Of a stretch of DNA of 64,000 bases, positions 36,191 through 44,625 are shown one piece after another. Numbering within the stretch: position 1 is the stretch's first letter; each line of letters begins with the position of its first letter. The notes under the pieces are model-generated. The model had not been told where the DNA came from. It made no database searches and saw only the letters and a program-made list of their open reading frames with translations. The DNA lies in the NCBI RefSeq assembly GCF_019038435.1, contig NZ_JAGPOX010000016.1, positions 1 through 64,000 on the forward strand, written 5' to 3'. Source of the stretch: Nocardia alni (lineage in GTDB: Bacteria > Actinomycetota > Actinomycetes > Mycobacteriales > Mycobacteriaceae). A program made the position numbers and the translations under genes.

Positions 36191-36952
36191 TCACGTACGC
36201 AGGTAGGAGGCTCCGTTGAGGTCCAGGACCGCGCCGGAGGCCCACTGCGCCTGCGCGGAGGCCAGATAGAACACCGCCGCGGCGACCTCGTCCGGTGTGC
36301 CGACCCGCCCGAACGGACTCTGCGCGCGAACCGTATCGCCCTCGGGGCCGGTCAGTTTCGTCTCCTGGCGCTCGGTGCCGACGAAGCCCGGCGCCACGGA
36401 GGTGACCGAGATGCCGTGGGGCGCCAGGGTTACCGCCATGGACTGCCCGAAGGCGTGCAGCGCCGCCTTACCGGCGGCGTACGCGGGAAAATCCGGTTCA
36501 CCCCGGAAGGCGCCGCGCGAGCCGATATTGACGATGCTGCCGGGCGACCCACGGTCCATGAGATGGCGGGTGACGGCGTAGGTCAGGTTGGCCGCGCCGA
36601 GCAGATTGACATCGATCATCTGTCGCCAAACCTGTTGCCACTGCGCGTAATCGACGTCCGCGATCGCATGTCTGGTGGCGGCCGAGGGGGCGACGGCGGC
36701 ATTGTTGACCAGCACGTCGATGCCGCCCAGCTCGCGCACCGCGGTCTCGGCGATCGCGCGCGTGGCGTTCGGATCGCGGAGATCGCCCGCCACCATGATG
36801 TGGCCGGAACCGGGCAGCCCCTTCAGGGTCTGTTCCGCGGCATCGGCATTGGCGCCGTAGTGGACGGCCACCCGATCGCCGTGTTCGGCGAAGATCGACG
36901 CGACCGCCCGGCCGATCCCCCGCGAAGCCCCGGACACCAGAACCCGCCTCAT
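36191..36952 (-). CDS. Short-chain dehydrogenase/reductase
   Basis: A 253-residue classical SDR: cofactor loop SGASRGIGRA, VLVNNAAV, Ser in NIGSRG and Y-x-x-x-K in YAAGKAAL, ending in the usual ASGAVLDLNG. It would oxidise or reduce a hydroxyl/carbonyl with NAD(P)H; the substrate is unknown. It overlaps the upstream VOC gene by four bases, so the two form an operon under the GntR-type regulator that faces them. Confidence 0.85.
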   Translation of the reverse strand: MRRVLVSGASRGIGRAVASIFAEHGDRVAVHYGANADAAEQTLKGLPGSGHIMVAGDLRDPNATRAIAETAVRELGGIDVLVNNAAVAPSAATRHAIADVDYAQWQQVWRQMIDVNLLGAANLTYAVTRHLMDRGSPGSIVNIGSRGAFRGEPDFPAYAAGKAALHAFGQSMAVTLAPHGISVTSVAPGFVGTERQETKLTGPEGDTVRAQSPFGRVGTPDEVAAAVFYLASAQAQWASGAVLDLNGASYLRT

Positions 36953-37371
36953 CGCGCGAACACCTGGTCTTCGTCGGTAAAGGCCTTGAACTCCAAGGCA
37001 TTACCGGCGGGATCACGGAAGAACATGGTCCACTGCGCGGCCGGGCGATCCGGGAACCGCAGATAGGGCTCGATGAGGAATTCCGTACCGGCCGTGCGCA
37101 GCCGGGCGGCCAGGGCATGGAACTCGTCGGTCTCCAGGAGCAGGCCGAAGTGGGGGATCGGCACGTTGTGCCCGTCGACCTCGCTCGTCCCGCGTGCCGC
37201 CGCGCCTTTGGGCACGACATGCGTCACCAGTTGATGGCCGTGCAGGTTCCAATCGATCCAGTGATCGCTGGAGCGGCCCTGCGCGAGCCCGAGCACATCG
37301 CCGTAGAACACGCGGGCGGCGTCGAGATCGTCAACCGGGATGGCCAGGTGTACGGCGGGACGGGATGACAT
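36949..37371 (-). CDS. VOC/glyoxalase-fold protein
   Basis: A 140-residue protein; ATG 37371 is preferred over the longer frame to 37410, which would run through the operator. It has the paired beta-alpha-beta modules of the vicinal oxygen chelate fold, with metal-type His in AVHLAIPVDD, HFGLLLETDE and a terminal Glu in DPAGNALEFKAF. VOC proteins include glyoxalases, dioxygenases and resistance proteins. It is coupled to the SDR gene. Confidence 0.8.
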   Translation of the reverse strand: MSSRPAVHLAIPVDDLDAARVFYGDVLGLAQGRSSDHWIDWNLHGHQLVTHVVPKGAAARGTSEVDGHNVPIPHFGLLLETDEFHALAARLRTAGTEFLIEPYLRFPDRPAAQWTMFFRDPAGNALEFKAFTDEDQVFAR

Positions 37372-37391
37372 GATTCCAGCTTGCTCCGGCT

Positions 37392-37419
37392 CATGTCCTA
37401 ATGTCAACATTAAGACATG
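37392..37419. promoter_or_regulatory. 28-bp palindrome, likely operator of the GntR-type regulator
   Basis: The core TAATGT-CA-ACATTA at 37399-37412 is perfect, and outer arms CATGTC / GACATG extend it to 28 bases with one mismatch. It contains the FadR/GntR-like TGTnnACA pattern. The right edge overlaps the ATG of the regulator gene, which suggests autorepression together with control of the VOC-SDR operon. Confidence 0.65.
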
Positions 37420-38088
37420 AGCACTCCGTTACCCAAAGCGGCTCGCCGCGGACTCGCCGAAGAGGCCGCCGACCTCATCCGCCAGGCGATCTTCGCCGGA
37501 GACTTCTCCCCGGGCGCGCCGCTGCGTGAGGTCGATCTGGCCGCCGCGCTGGGCGTCAGCCGAGGATCGGTCCGTGAGGGGCTGACCCTGCTGGCGCGCG
37601 AGGGGCTCATTCACACCGGGTGGCATCGCGCGACCACCGTCATCGAGGTCACCGCGCACGATGTCGAGGAGGTCTATTCGCTGCGGGGCGCGCTGGACCG
37701 GCTGGCCGCGGTCAGCGCGCAGGCCGCGGCCGAACCCGGCCTGTTCGCCTCGCTCGACGAACTGGTTGACGCGATGGAGACGGAAGTGGGCGGCGCCGCG
37801 TCGGGGCAGCGCCTGCTCGCCCTCGACATCGCCTTTCACGACCGCATCTACGAGGCCGCGGGGAATCGACGGCTGCGCGAGGCATGGCTGGGTGTGCGCT
37901 CCCAGGTGTATCTGTTCCAAATGCGCCGCGTCGCAGCCGGATACGAGCACTACCGGGATCGGGTGATCGATGAGCACCGCGAATTGGTGGCGCTGCTGCG
38001 CTCGGAGGACCACGAGACGCTTGCCCGCTGCGCGCAGGAACACGTCGACTCTGCCCGCCGCAATCTACTGAAGCATCTGTACGCCTGA
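37417..38088 (+). CDS. GntR-family regulator, FCD subfamily
   Basis: A 223-residue regulator with an N-terminal winged helix (about 12-75, LREVDLAAALGVSRGSVREGLTLLAREGLI) and an all-helical FCD ligand domain (about 90-215) carrying the metal/ligand residues of ALDIAFHDRIYEAAGN and DEHRELVALL. FCD regulators usually sense organic acids. It is divergent from the VOC-SDR operon with 45 bases between, and its start codon lies inside the palindrome. Confidence 0.88.
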   Translation: MSTPLPKAARRGLAEEAADLIRQAIFAGDFSPGAPLREVDLAAALGVSRGSVREGLTLLAREGLIHTGWHRATTVIEVTAHDVEEVYSLRGALDRLAAVSAQAAAEPGLFASLDELVDAMETEVGGAASGQRLLALDIAFHDRIYEAAGNRRLREAWLGVRSQVYLFQMRRVAAGYEHYRDRVIDEHRELVALLRSEDHETLARCAQEHVDSARRNLLKHLYA

Positions 38089-38144
38089 GCGCTGCCGCCC
38101 GAGCGGCGCTCGATCGCGATCCCGCCCGATCGGCGCGGCGAAAT

Positions 38145-38756
38145 CTATTGAGCTGTACGGGCTTCGGTGGCCGGGATCACCTGCGCGGCCGGTGCGGACG
38201 TGCCTGCGCGCACCAACCCGAACGTCATCCGGGACAGCATCCCGTCGCGAACCACGAGCGTATGCCACAGCACCGCCGCCAGGTGCGCGGCGAAGGTGAC
38301 GTACAGCAGATAGGCGGCGACGATATGCGCGCGCAACAGGACCGCGAACACGGTCGCGTTCGCGGGTGCGATGGACGGCAGGTACCACGATCCGAACAGC
38401 ACGACCGGCTGCCCCGACGCCGATACCATCGCCCACCCGAACAGCGGTTGCAGAATGAACAGCGCGTACATCAACCGCTCGGAGTACTTCGCGGCCAATC
38501 GTTCGGGCCGCGACATCCCGGGCGGCCACGGTGGCGGTGTATGCCGCAGCCGCCAGCCGATGCGGACCAGCGCGAGTATCAGAATCGCGAAACCCAAGGG
38601 TTCATGAATGGTGACCAGCAGGTGGAACTCGCTGATCGAGCCGACCATGAACACGCCGATGAACAGCATGGCGATGACGGCCGCGGCCATGATCCAGTGC
38701 AGGCCGCGGGCGACGGCGGTGAACTTCACGGCGGTTGTCTCGGTGTCACTGGGCAC
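38145..38756 (-). CDS. Cytochrome b561-type membrane protein
   Basis: A 203-residue protein; GTG 38756 overlaps the catalase stop by eleven bases, and the longer frame runs back through that gene. Four membrane helices are visible, with heme-type His in ARGLHWIMAAAV, VTIHEPLGFAIL, LLRAHIVAAYLL and FAAHLAAVLWH. Cytochrome b561 proteins pass electrons across the membrane. Coupling to an exported catalase-like enzyme suggests it reduces, or is functionally tied to, that partner. Confidence 0.85.
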   Translation of the reverse strand: MPSDTETTAVKFTAVARGLHWIMAAAVIAMLFIGVFMVGSISEFHLLVTIHEPLGFAILILALVRIGWRLRHTPPPWPPGMSRPERLAAKYSERLMYALFILQPLFGWAMVSASGQPVVLFGSWYLPSIAPANATVFAVLLRAHIVAAYLLYVTFAAHLAAVLWHTLVVRDGMLSRMTFGLVRAGTSAPAAQVIPATEARTAQ

Positions 38757-39867
38757 GGTGGGCCTCCGGCGCCTCGACCGCGCTGGGGGTATGCGGTTCG
38801 CGGGTGCGCCGCTGATAGGACCGCGCATACACCGACGACCGTGCCGCGAGCAGCGGATCGTCCGACAGGTCGATCCCGGTCGGCAGCACCGTCGGGTCGA
38901 AGTTGACATCGCGCGCATTGTCCGGCGCTTCTGTCGCCACCGCGTCGATGCTGAGCGTGCCGACCTCGACCTGCCGCCGGTCCGCGGGCCAGGCGCGTGT
39001 CGCGTCGTTCGTCGGATCGCCCGGCTGTGCGACCGTGACCACCATCCGCCAGCGCGCCGGTCCGTGCGCGAGGCGTTCGATCAGCGCATCGAACAGATAG
39101 TCCCGTCCCGCCGCGTGCGTACCCGCCGCGAACGGATCCTCCGGGAGCAGACTCCACCGCACCGGCGTCGTCGCGCCGGCGGCATCGGTGAACCGAAATG
39201 CGTTGAGCCCGTTGAACGGACTGTTGGCGAACCCGTTCGAGGGCGTCGTCCGTGCGACGACGGCCATCGCCCGCTCGGTCTCCGGATACTTCGCGAGGAA
39301 CGCCGCGAGCTTGGCGGGGTCCGGTTTGCCGGTCGCGGCCACCGGTTCCGTGGCGAGCATCCGGTCGTAGAACCCCCGCGGCACCCGGTCGAGGAATACC
39401 GGAATGTTCACCATGGCGGTCCGCCACTGCTCGCGTCCGTCCAGATGGAACAGCAGCGCGAGTCCCCGTACCGTTCCGTTCTGATCGGCGGCCATCGGCA
39501 TACCTCCCGACAGCGAGAATCGGGCCGTCACCGGCGTGGATCCGGTCCGAAACACCGTCGCCGCCGACAGCGCGGCCCCGGCCCCGTTGCTGACGAACGT
39601 CCCGGAAGCACTCAGCCCCTTGGCATGATTGCGCCGAAACCCGCTGTGCCGCCCATAGACCTGTTCGAACCGATCGACGAACGTGCCCGAACTCAGGCTG
39701 TCCGGTGTGAACCAGCCTCCCGCCCACGCGAACGCGCCGACATTGACCGCCGAAATCCCGCCTACCGCAGCGATACCGGCCAGTGCGCCTCGGCGAGACA
39801 GCCCCCGCCCCGGCGTATCCGCAGCCTCGGATGGTGGTACCGGATCGGATGGTGCGTGCTCGTCCAC
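38746..39867 (-). CDS. Exported catalase-family heme peroxidase (SrpA type)
   Basis: A 373-residue protein from GTG 39867 (AGAGG upstream). A twin-arginine-like signal (SRRGALAGIAAVGG) leads into a short catalase core: distal His in RRNHAKGLSASGTF, RFSLSGGMP, RGLALLF, and a proximal-Tyr region RSSVYARSYQRR. It lacks the long C-terminal domain of full catalases, as is typical of SrpA-like catalase-related peroxidases. It is translationally coupled to cytochrome b561. Confidence 0.85.
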   Translation of the reverse strand: MDEHAPSDPVPPSEAADTPGRGLSRRGALAGIAAVGGISAVNVGAFAWAGGWFTPDSLSSGTFVDRFEQVYGRHSGFRRNHAKGLSASGTFVSNGAGAALSAATVFRTGSTPVTARFSLSGGMPMAADQNGTVRGLALLFHLDGREQWRTAMVNIPVFLDRVPRGFYDRMLATEPVAATGKPDPAKLAAFLAKYPETERAMAVVARTTPSNGFANSPFNGLNAFRFTDAAGATTPVRWSLLPEDPFAAGTHAAGRDYLFDALIERLAHGPARWRMVVTVAQPGDPTNDATRAWPADRRQVEVGTLSIDAVATEAPDNARDVNFDPTVLPTGIDLSDDPLLAARSSVYARSYQRRTREPHTPSAVEAPEAHRAQ

Positions 39868-40113
39868 ACTCGCCTCTTCATGACAGTCGTACCGAAACCA
39901 TTACGCCGCACCGACGTTACGTCGCCGACGGACCGAAGCGGCCGCACAGCCAGTGACGAAACTGTGACGTGCCGAGGGCCGGGTGCGGTGCCCCGCCGGC
40001 GGCGTGTCGCCTTCGAGTGTCAGCCGTCGACGGATGTTAGCTAGTCGATTGCTACAGTTGGAATGCTAGACGATCGGCAGTTCCGTGCGGTCCTATGGCC
40101 CAAAGGAGTCGAT

Positions 40114-40707
40114 ATGCGGCGGTTGGTGGTTGGCATCACCGGTTCGACCGGTGCGGTACTCGGGATCAGATTGCTCCAGGAGCTGCGGGAGCAGCCGGAG
40201 GTGGAGTCGCACCTGGTGATCAGCCGGTGGGCGCGATCCACGATCGAGTGGGAGACGGGGATGGCCGTCCGGGACGTGTCGGCGCTGGCCGATGCCACCT
40301 ACAGTCCTGACGATCTGAGCGGCCCGCTGGCGTCGGGCTCGTTCCGCACCGACGGGATGTTGATCGTGCCGTGCAGCGTGAAGACGGTCGCCGGGATAGC
40401 GGCCGGATATGCCGAGGGCCTGGTTCAGCGGGCCGCGGACGTCACGCTGAAGGAACAGCGCAGGCTGGTCGTCGTGCCGCGCGAGGCGCCGCTGAATGCC
40501 ATCCACCTGGAAAATCTGCTGAAGCTGGCGCGGTTGGGGGTGATGGTGATCCCGCCGATGCTCTCGTTCTATCAGCGTCCCGAATCGATCGACGATCTGG
40601 TGAACGTGTTCGTCGCCCGGCTGCTGCGGCATTTCGGTCTCGAGTCGAGGCACGACTACGAGTGGACCGGATTCGCCAGCGCCCGGCGCCCATCGCCCGA
40701 AGAGTAG
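40114..40707 (+). CDS. ubiX: UbiX-family flavin prenyltransferase
   Basis: A 197-residue protein; ATG 40114 has AAAGGAG upstream and begins the typical MRRLVVGITGSTGAVLG. Other UbiX landmarks are MLIVPCSVKTVAGIAAGYAEGL and PREAPLNAIHLENLLKLARLGV. UbiX makes prenylated FMN, the cofactor needed by UbiD decarboxylases. The ubiD gene follows after 12 bases, so this pair is self-sufficient. It resembles the VdcB-type partners of aromatic-acid decarboxylases. Confidence 0.9.
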   Translation: MRRLVVGITGSTGAVLGIRLLQELREQPEVESHLVISRWARSTIEWETGMAVRDVSALADATYSPDDLSGPLASGSFRTDGMLIVPCSVKTVAGIAAGYAEGLVQRAADVTLKEQRRLVVVPREAPLNAIHLENLLKLARLGVMVIPPMLSFYQRPESIDDLVNVFVARLLRHFGLESRHDYEWTGFASARRPSPEE

Positions 40708-40719
40708 AGGGGTGGCATC

Positions 40720-42207
40720 ATGACCGAATCTTCAGCTCCCGCAGCGCCCATCCGAGACCTGCGCGAGGGCATCGAGTTGTTGAAAACGCTGGAGGGGCAG
40801 TTCGTTTCGACGGCGGTCGAGGTCGATCCGCAGGCGGAGCTGGCGGGTGTGTACAAAAAGGTCGGCGCCGGCGGCACGGTGACGCGCCCGACCAGGGTCG
40901 GCCCGGCCATGCTGTTCGAGAACGTCAAGGGGTACGACATTCCGGTGATCGTGGGCGTGCTGGCCTCGCGCAGACGGATCGCGGCGTTCCTCGGCGCGGA
41001 CGAGAAGCGGTTGGGCAAGCACATGCTCGACGCGATGCGGCACGCCAAGGACCCGGTGCTCGTCGATTCCGCACCCTGCCAAGAGGTCGTGCACCGTGCC
41101 GACGACCCGGACTTCGACCTGCGCACGCTGCTGCCCGCGCCGACCAATACGCCGCAGGACGCCGGTCCCTATTTCTGTATGGCGGTGCTGCGCGGGACCG
41201 ATCCGGAGACCGGCAAGCACGATGTGACGATCCATCGGCTCTGCGTGCAGGGGCGTGACGAATTGTCAGTGTTCATGCAGACCGGCAGGCATATCGGCTT
41301 CATGTACGACAAGTACGACGCGCGGGACGAACCGATGCCGATCACCATTTCGATGGGTATCTCCCCGGTGGAATATATGGCGATATCGTTCGAGCCGCCG
41401 TCGACCCCGTACGGCTTCGACGAACTCGAATTCGCCGGTGGGCTCAAGGGTTCCGCGGTCGAACTGGTCAAGGCGGTGACGGTCGACGAGGCGGCGCTGG
41501 CCTCGGCGGAGATCGTCATCGAGGGGCTGATCCAGCCCAAGACCCGGGTCGCCGAGGACCAGCACACGCACACCGGCTTCGCGATGCCGGAATTCCCCGG
41601 TTACGACGGCGTCGCGAACCCGTCGCTGCCGATCATCAAGGTCACCGCGGTCACCACACGCCGCGATCCGATCCTGCAGACACTCGTCGGTCCCGGCGAG
41701 GAACACGTCAGCCTGGCCGGCATCCCGACCGAGGGGTCCCTGACCCAAGCACTCGAGGACGCACTGCCGGGACTGGTCGCCAACGTCTACGCGCATTCGG
41801 CGGGCGGCGGCAAGTACCTCGGCATCCTGCAGATTCACAAACGCGACCACAACGACCAGGGCCGCGAGCGGCAGGCCGCCCTGGTGGCCTTCGGCGCCTT
41901 CCCGGAAATGAAGCACATCATCCTGGTCGACGACGACGTGGACATCTTCGACACCGACGACGTGCTGTGGGCGATGACGACCCGCTTCCAGGCCGAGCGA
42001 TCCATCATCCCGATCCCCGGCGTCCGTTGCCACCCGCTGGATCCCTCGGCCGATCCCGATTTCCTGTGGACCAATGTCGACCACGGCATGTCGACGAAGG
42101 TCATCTTCGACTGCACGGTTCCGTGGAACCTGCGCGACAGCTTCATCCGTGCCCCGTTCCAGGACGTCGACGTCTCCAAATTCCTGCCCGGCTGGACGGC
42201 CGGCTGA
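40720..42207 (+). CDS. UbiD-family prenylated-FMN decarboxylase
   Basis: A 495-residue enzyme. The family pattern is clear: an N-terminal DLREGIELLKTLEGQ, MLFENVKGYDIPVIVG, the prFMN/metal-binding DVTIHRLCVQGRDEL segment, and EIVIEGLIQP followed by the C-terminal VDDDVDIFDTDDVLWAMTTRFQ. It catalyses reversible non-oxidative decarboxylation of an aromatic or heteroaromatic acid. It is coupled to ubiX but has no third VdcD-like gene and no aromatic ring-cleavage gene next to it, so the substrate is open. Confidence 0.9.
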   Translation: MTESSAPAAPIRDLREGIELLKTLEGQFVSTAVEVDPQAELAGVYKKVGAGGTVTRPTRVGPAMLFENVKGYDIPVIVGVLASRRRIAAFLGADEKRLGKHMLDAMRHAKDPVLVDSAPCQEVVHRADDPDFDLRTLLPAPTNTPQDAGPYFCMAVLRGTDPETGKHDVTIHRLCVQGRDELSVFMQTGRHIGFMYDKYDARDEPMPITISMGISPVEYMAISFEPPSTPYGFDELEFAGGLKGSAVELVKAVTVDEAALASAEIVIEGLIQPKTRVAEDQHTHTGFAMPEFPGYDGVANPSLPIIKVTAVTTRRDPILQTLVGPGEEHVSLAGIPTEGSLTQALEDALPGLVANVYAHSAGGGKYLGILQIHKRDHNDQGRERQAALVAFGAFPEMKHIILVDDDVDIFDTDDVLWAMTTRFQAERSIIPIPGVRCHPLDPSADPDFLWTNVDHGMSTKVIFDCTVPWNLRDSFIRAPFQDVDVSKFLPGWTAG

Positions 42208-42220
42208 ACCACCGCGCCGA

Positions 42221-42258
42221 CGGTTCCCACGACTGGGGATTGGGAAGACTGGGAACCG
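42221..42258 (+). terminator. Hairpin after the UbiD gene
   Basis: A perfect nine-base-pair stem (CGGTTCCCA with TGGGAACCG) and a 20-base loop, 13 bases beyond the UbiD stop. It is followed by TT and may terminate the ubiX-ubiD transcript or act as a processing site. Confidence 0.5.
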
Positions 42259-42298
42259 TTTCGGAGCGGCTTCTCGGGAAAGGATGTGACGTGGCGAC

Positions 42299-43207
42299 AT
42301 GGGTGCTGCGGACTGCGTGCGGTTCGCGGTAACGATCGCACCGCCGAAGGAATACATTCATCGCGAGGTCTTTCGCGAGGTGGCGGAGACGGTGAATGCG
42401 GCTCTGCTGCGTCTCGGTTTCGACAGTGTGCTGACCGACGATATCGCTCTCCCCGGCCGGAGGCATATCGTATTCGGTAGCAATACGCTGTCGTGGTGGG
42501 ATATCGAGGTTCCGGACGACGCCATTCTCTACAATTTGGAACAGATCTTCCCGGGTACGGGGTGGGCCACGGACGAGTTACTGGCCCTGTTCCGGCGGCA
42601 CATCGTGTGGGACTACAGCCTTCACAACATCGCCGCCCTTCGGGCGACGAGGGTGAATAATGTTCGGCATGTGCCTATCGGCGGCGTTCCGGAGCTGACG
42701 AGAATTCCGCCCGCCGCGACGAGAGACATCGATGTACTTTTCATCGGCACATACAATGACAGGCGGCTGGCGGTGATCCGGAGACTGAAAGGAATGGGTA
42801 TCAACGCGCAGGCCCATACCGCCGTCTATGGCACTGCTCGTGACGCTTTGTACGCGCGGGCAAAAATAGTCTTGAACATCCACCACGATCACGCGATCTT
42901 CGAAATTGTCCGAGTATCGTATCTACTGGCGAACCAAGTCTTCGTGATCTCGGAAAACTGTATCGACGACGAGGGCGCAGAATTCTCCGACGCGGTCGTC
43001 TTCGTCGATTACGAATACATCGTCGGGACGTGTCTGCGTTATCTCGCCAAACCTGCCGCTCGCGAGGCCCGCATCGAGGTCGGCCGGGAAATCATGCGAA
43101 GCAGACCGGCCACCGAATATATCGCCGCGGCACTGTCGGAGCTTCCGGCATCGAGCCTCGATCTCGCGTCCGGCCTTCGTCGGCCGACGACGCCACAACG
43201 AATCTGA
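42299..43207 (+). CDS. Glycosyltransferase-like protein, CgeB-type C-terminus
   Basis: A 302-residue soluble protein. ATG 42299 is the longest start, but AAGGA lies 14 bases away, so GTG 42317 is possible. The pattern is that of single-domain GT-B-like proteins: RHIVFGSNTLSWW, NVRHVPIGGVPEL, DIDVLFIGTYNDRR and a sugar-nucleotide-type half with KIVLNIHHDHAIFEIVRVSYLLAN and FVISE. It would transfer a sugar, but donor and acceptor are unknown. The gene is somewhat AT-richer than its neighbours, and no surface-glycan cluster surrounds it. Confidence 0.65.
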   Translation: MGAADCVRFAVTIAPPKEYIHREVFREVAETVNAALLRLGFDSVLTDDIALPGRRHIVFGSNTLSWWDIEVPDDAILYNLEQIFPGTGWATDELLALFRRHIVWDYSLHNIAALRATRVNNVRHVPIGGVPELTRIPPAATRDIDVLFIGTYNDRRLAVIRRLKGMGINAQAHTAVYGTARDALYARAKIVLNIHHDHAIFEIVRVSYLLANQVFVISENCIDDEGAEFSDAVVFVDYEYIVGTCLRYLAKPAAREARIEVGREIMRSRPATEYIAAALSELPASSLDLASGLRRPTTPQRI

Positions 43208-43256
43208 CCGCGGTCGGATCGGTGCGCTGTGGCGAGGTCGGTCTATCGGGTTTCGG

Positions 43257-44525
43257 CTAGCCGGAGGTTCGTGGGGGGAGGGTGACGGGGTTGTCGTAGC
43301 TGCTCGGCGGGTCGACGTAGGAGCGTGCCACGGGTGGGCGGGTCGGCAGGTAGCCGGCCGGGACGCCGTGGGATCCGATGATGGCGCGGTAGGCCTCGAC
43401 CGTGTCGGTGGGGGTGCGGGTGAGCGCGGGATCGGTGTCGACATTGACGGTGTGCAGACCGAAACGCGGTGTGTAGGAACCCCATTCGTAGTTGTCGGTG
43501 AGGCTCCAGTAGTTGTAGCCGATCACGTTCATGCCGTCCATGCGGGCCCGCTGCAGCCAGTAGACGATGTCGCGCAGGTAGTCGGCGCGGTCGTAACCGT
43601 CGGGGCGGGGCTGTCCGTTGTTCGTCGGCATGCCGTTTTCCACCACGTAGAGCGGCTTGCCGGGGAACTGCTGCGCGTAGTGCCGCAGCGCGTAGTAGAC
43701 GCCCTCGGGCTGCAGCGGAAGGTCCCACTGCTGGCGGTTCGGCGGCGGAGTTGTGCTGGGATCGTCCGCGCCGTAGTAGTAATCGACGCCGAGGTAGTCC
43801 AGCTTGTCCTTCAGCCGCCCCACCATCGGCCCGTTGTCCTGGGTCTCGGCGCCGGACACGTAGCCGATGTTGCTGGTGACCATCGCATCCGGCTGCACCT
43901 GATGGATGTAGTCGTAGGCGCCGCTGTGCACCGCGGCGATCAGCGGTTCGATGGCCGGGCCGGAAATCCCCGTCTGCTGCTCCTCGTGCACGATATAGGC
44001 GACGGGCTCGTTGACGGTGACCCACAAGGGCTTTCGCGGCGCATAGCGGTCGATGACCTTATGGGCGTTGGTCAGCCAGTCGGCGACCATGCCCGAATCC
44101 TTCCAACCGCCCTGGGCGGCCTTCCATCCCGGATACACCCAGTGATCGAGGGTGATCATCGGCCGCATACCCGCGGCGGCGATCGCATCGAGCACGGAAT
44201 CGTAGAAGCGGAAAGCGTTTTCGTCCCACTGCCCCTGCTGGGGTTCCACCCGTGCCCATTCGACGCTCATCCGGAAGACGTTGATGCCCAAGGACTTGGC
44301 GAGCGGAATATCGGAGGTGTAGTGGTCGTAGAAGTCGACCGAATTGGCGTAGGCCTCGTACTTCGATTGCTGGATATAGCGAATCCAGTTGCTGTCCGGC
44401 GCATGACCTTCGGACTGGAAGCCCGATGTGGCGACGCCCCAGAGGAAATCGGAGCCCAGCGGTTCGACTGTGGCGGGCGGCGAGGACGTTTCGGGAGATT
44501 TGGGTGCGTTCACGGTGTCCATCAT
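43257..44525 (-). CDS. Glycoside hydrolase family 1 enzyme, cytosolic paralogue
   Basis: A 422-residue GH1 enzyme closely similar along its length to the one at 30269-31585 (shared DFLWGVATSGFQSEG, GYNYWSLTDNYEWGSYTPRFGL). Acid/base Glu is in VTVNEPVAY, nucleophile Glu in YVVENGM. It lacks the Tat signal and starts at tandem ATGATG (44525/44522), so it should act in the cytosol. It is divergent from a serine hydrolase gene. Two such paralogues 13 kb apart suggest duplication. Confidence 0.9.
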   Translation of the reverse strand: MMDTVNAPKSPETSSPPATVEPLGSDFLWGVATSGFQSEGHAPDSNWIRYIQQSKYEAYANSVDFYDHYTSDIPLAKSLGINVFRMSVEWARVEPQQGQWDENAFRFYDSVLDAIAAAGMRPMITLDHWVYPGWKAAQGGWKDSGMVADWLTNAHKVIDRYAPRKPLWVTVNEPVAYIVHEEQQTGISGPAIEPLIAAVHSGAYDYIHQVQPDAMVTSNIGYVSGAETQDNGPMVGRLKDKLDYLGVDYYYGADDPSTTPPPNRQQWDLPLQPEGVYYALRHYAQQFPGKPLYVVENGMPTNNGQPRPDGYDRADYLRDIVYWLQRARMDGMNVIGYNYWSLTDNYEWGSYTPRFGLHTVNVDTDPALTRTPTDTVEAYRAIIGSHGVPAGYLPTRPPVARSYVDPPSSYDNPVTLPPRTSG

Positions 44526-44625
44526 CCGGATAACGCCGGGAACGCGCAGGACAAATTCGCCGATCCGCCTTCGTCACCCGATACTGTGCTGGTCTTGGTG
44601 GTTGCCGACGAATATGAGGTGTGAA

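Noticed and set aside
41266..42357. 363-codon minus-strand frame opposite UbiD
   Set aside because: Antisense shadow; no domain pattern.
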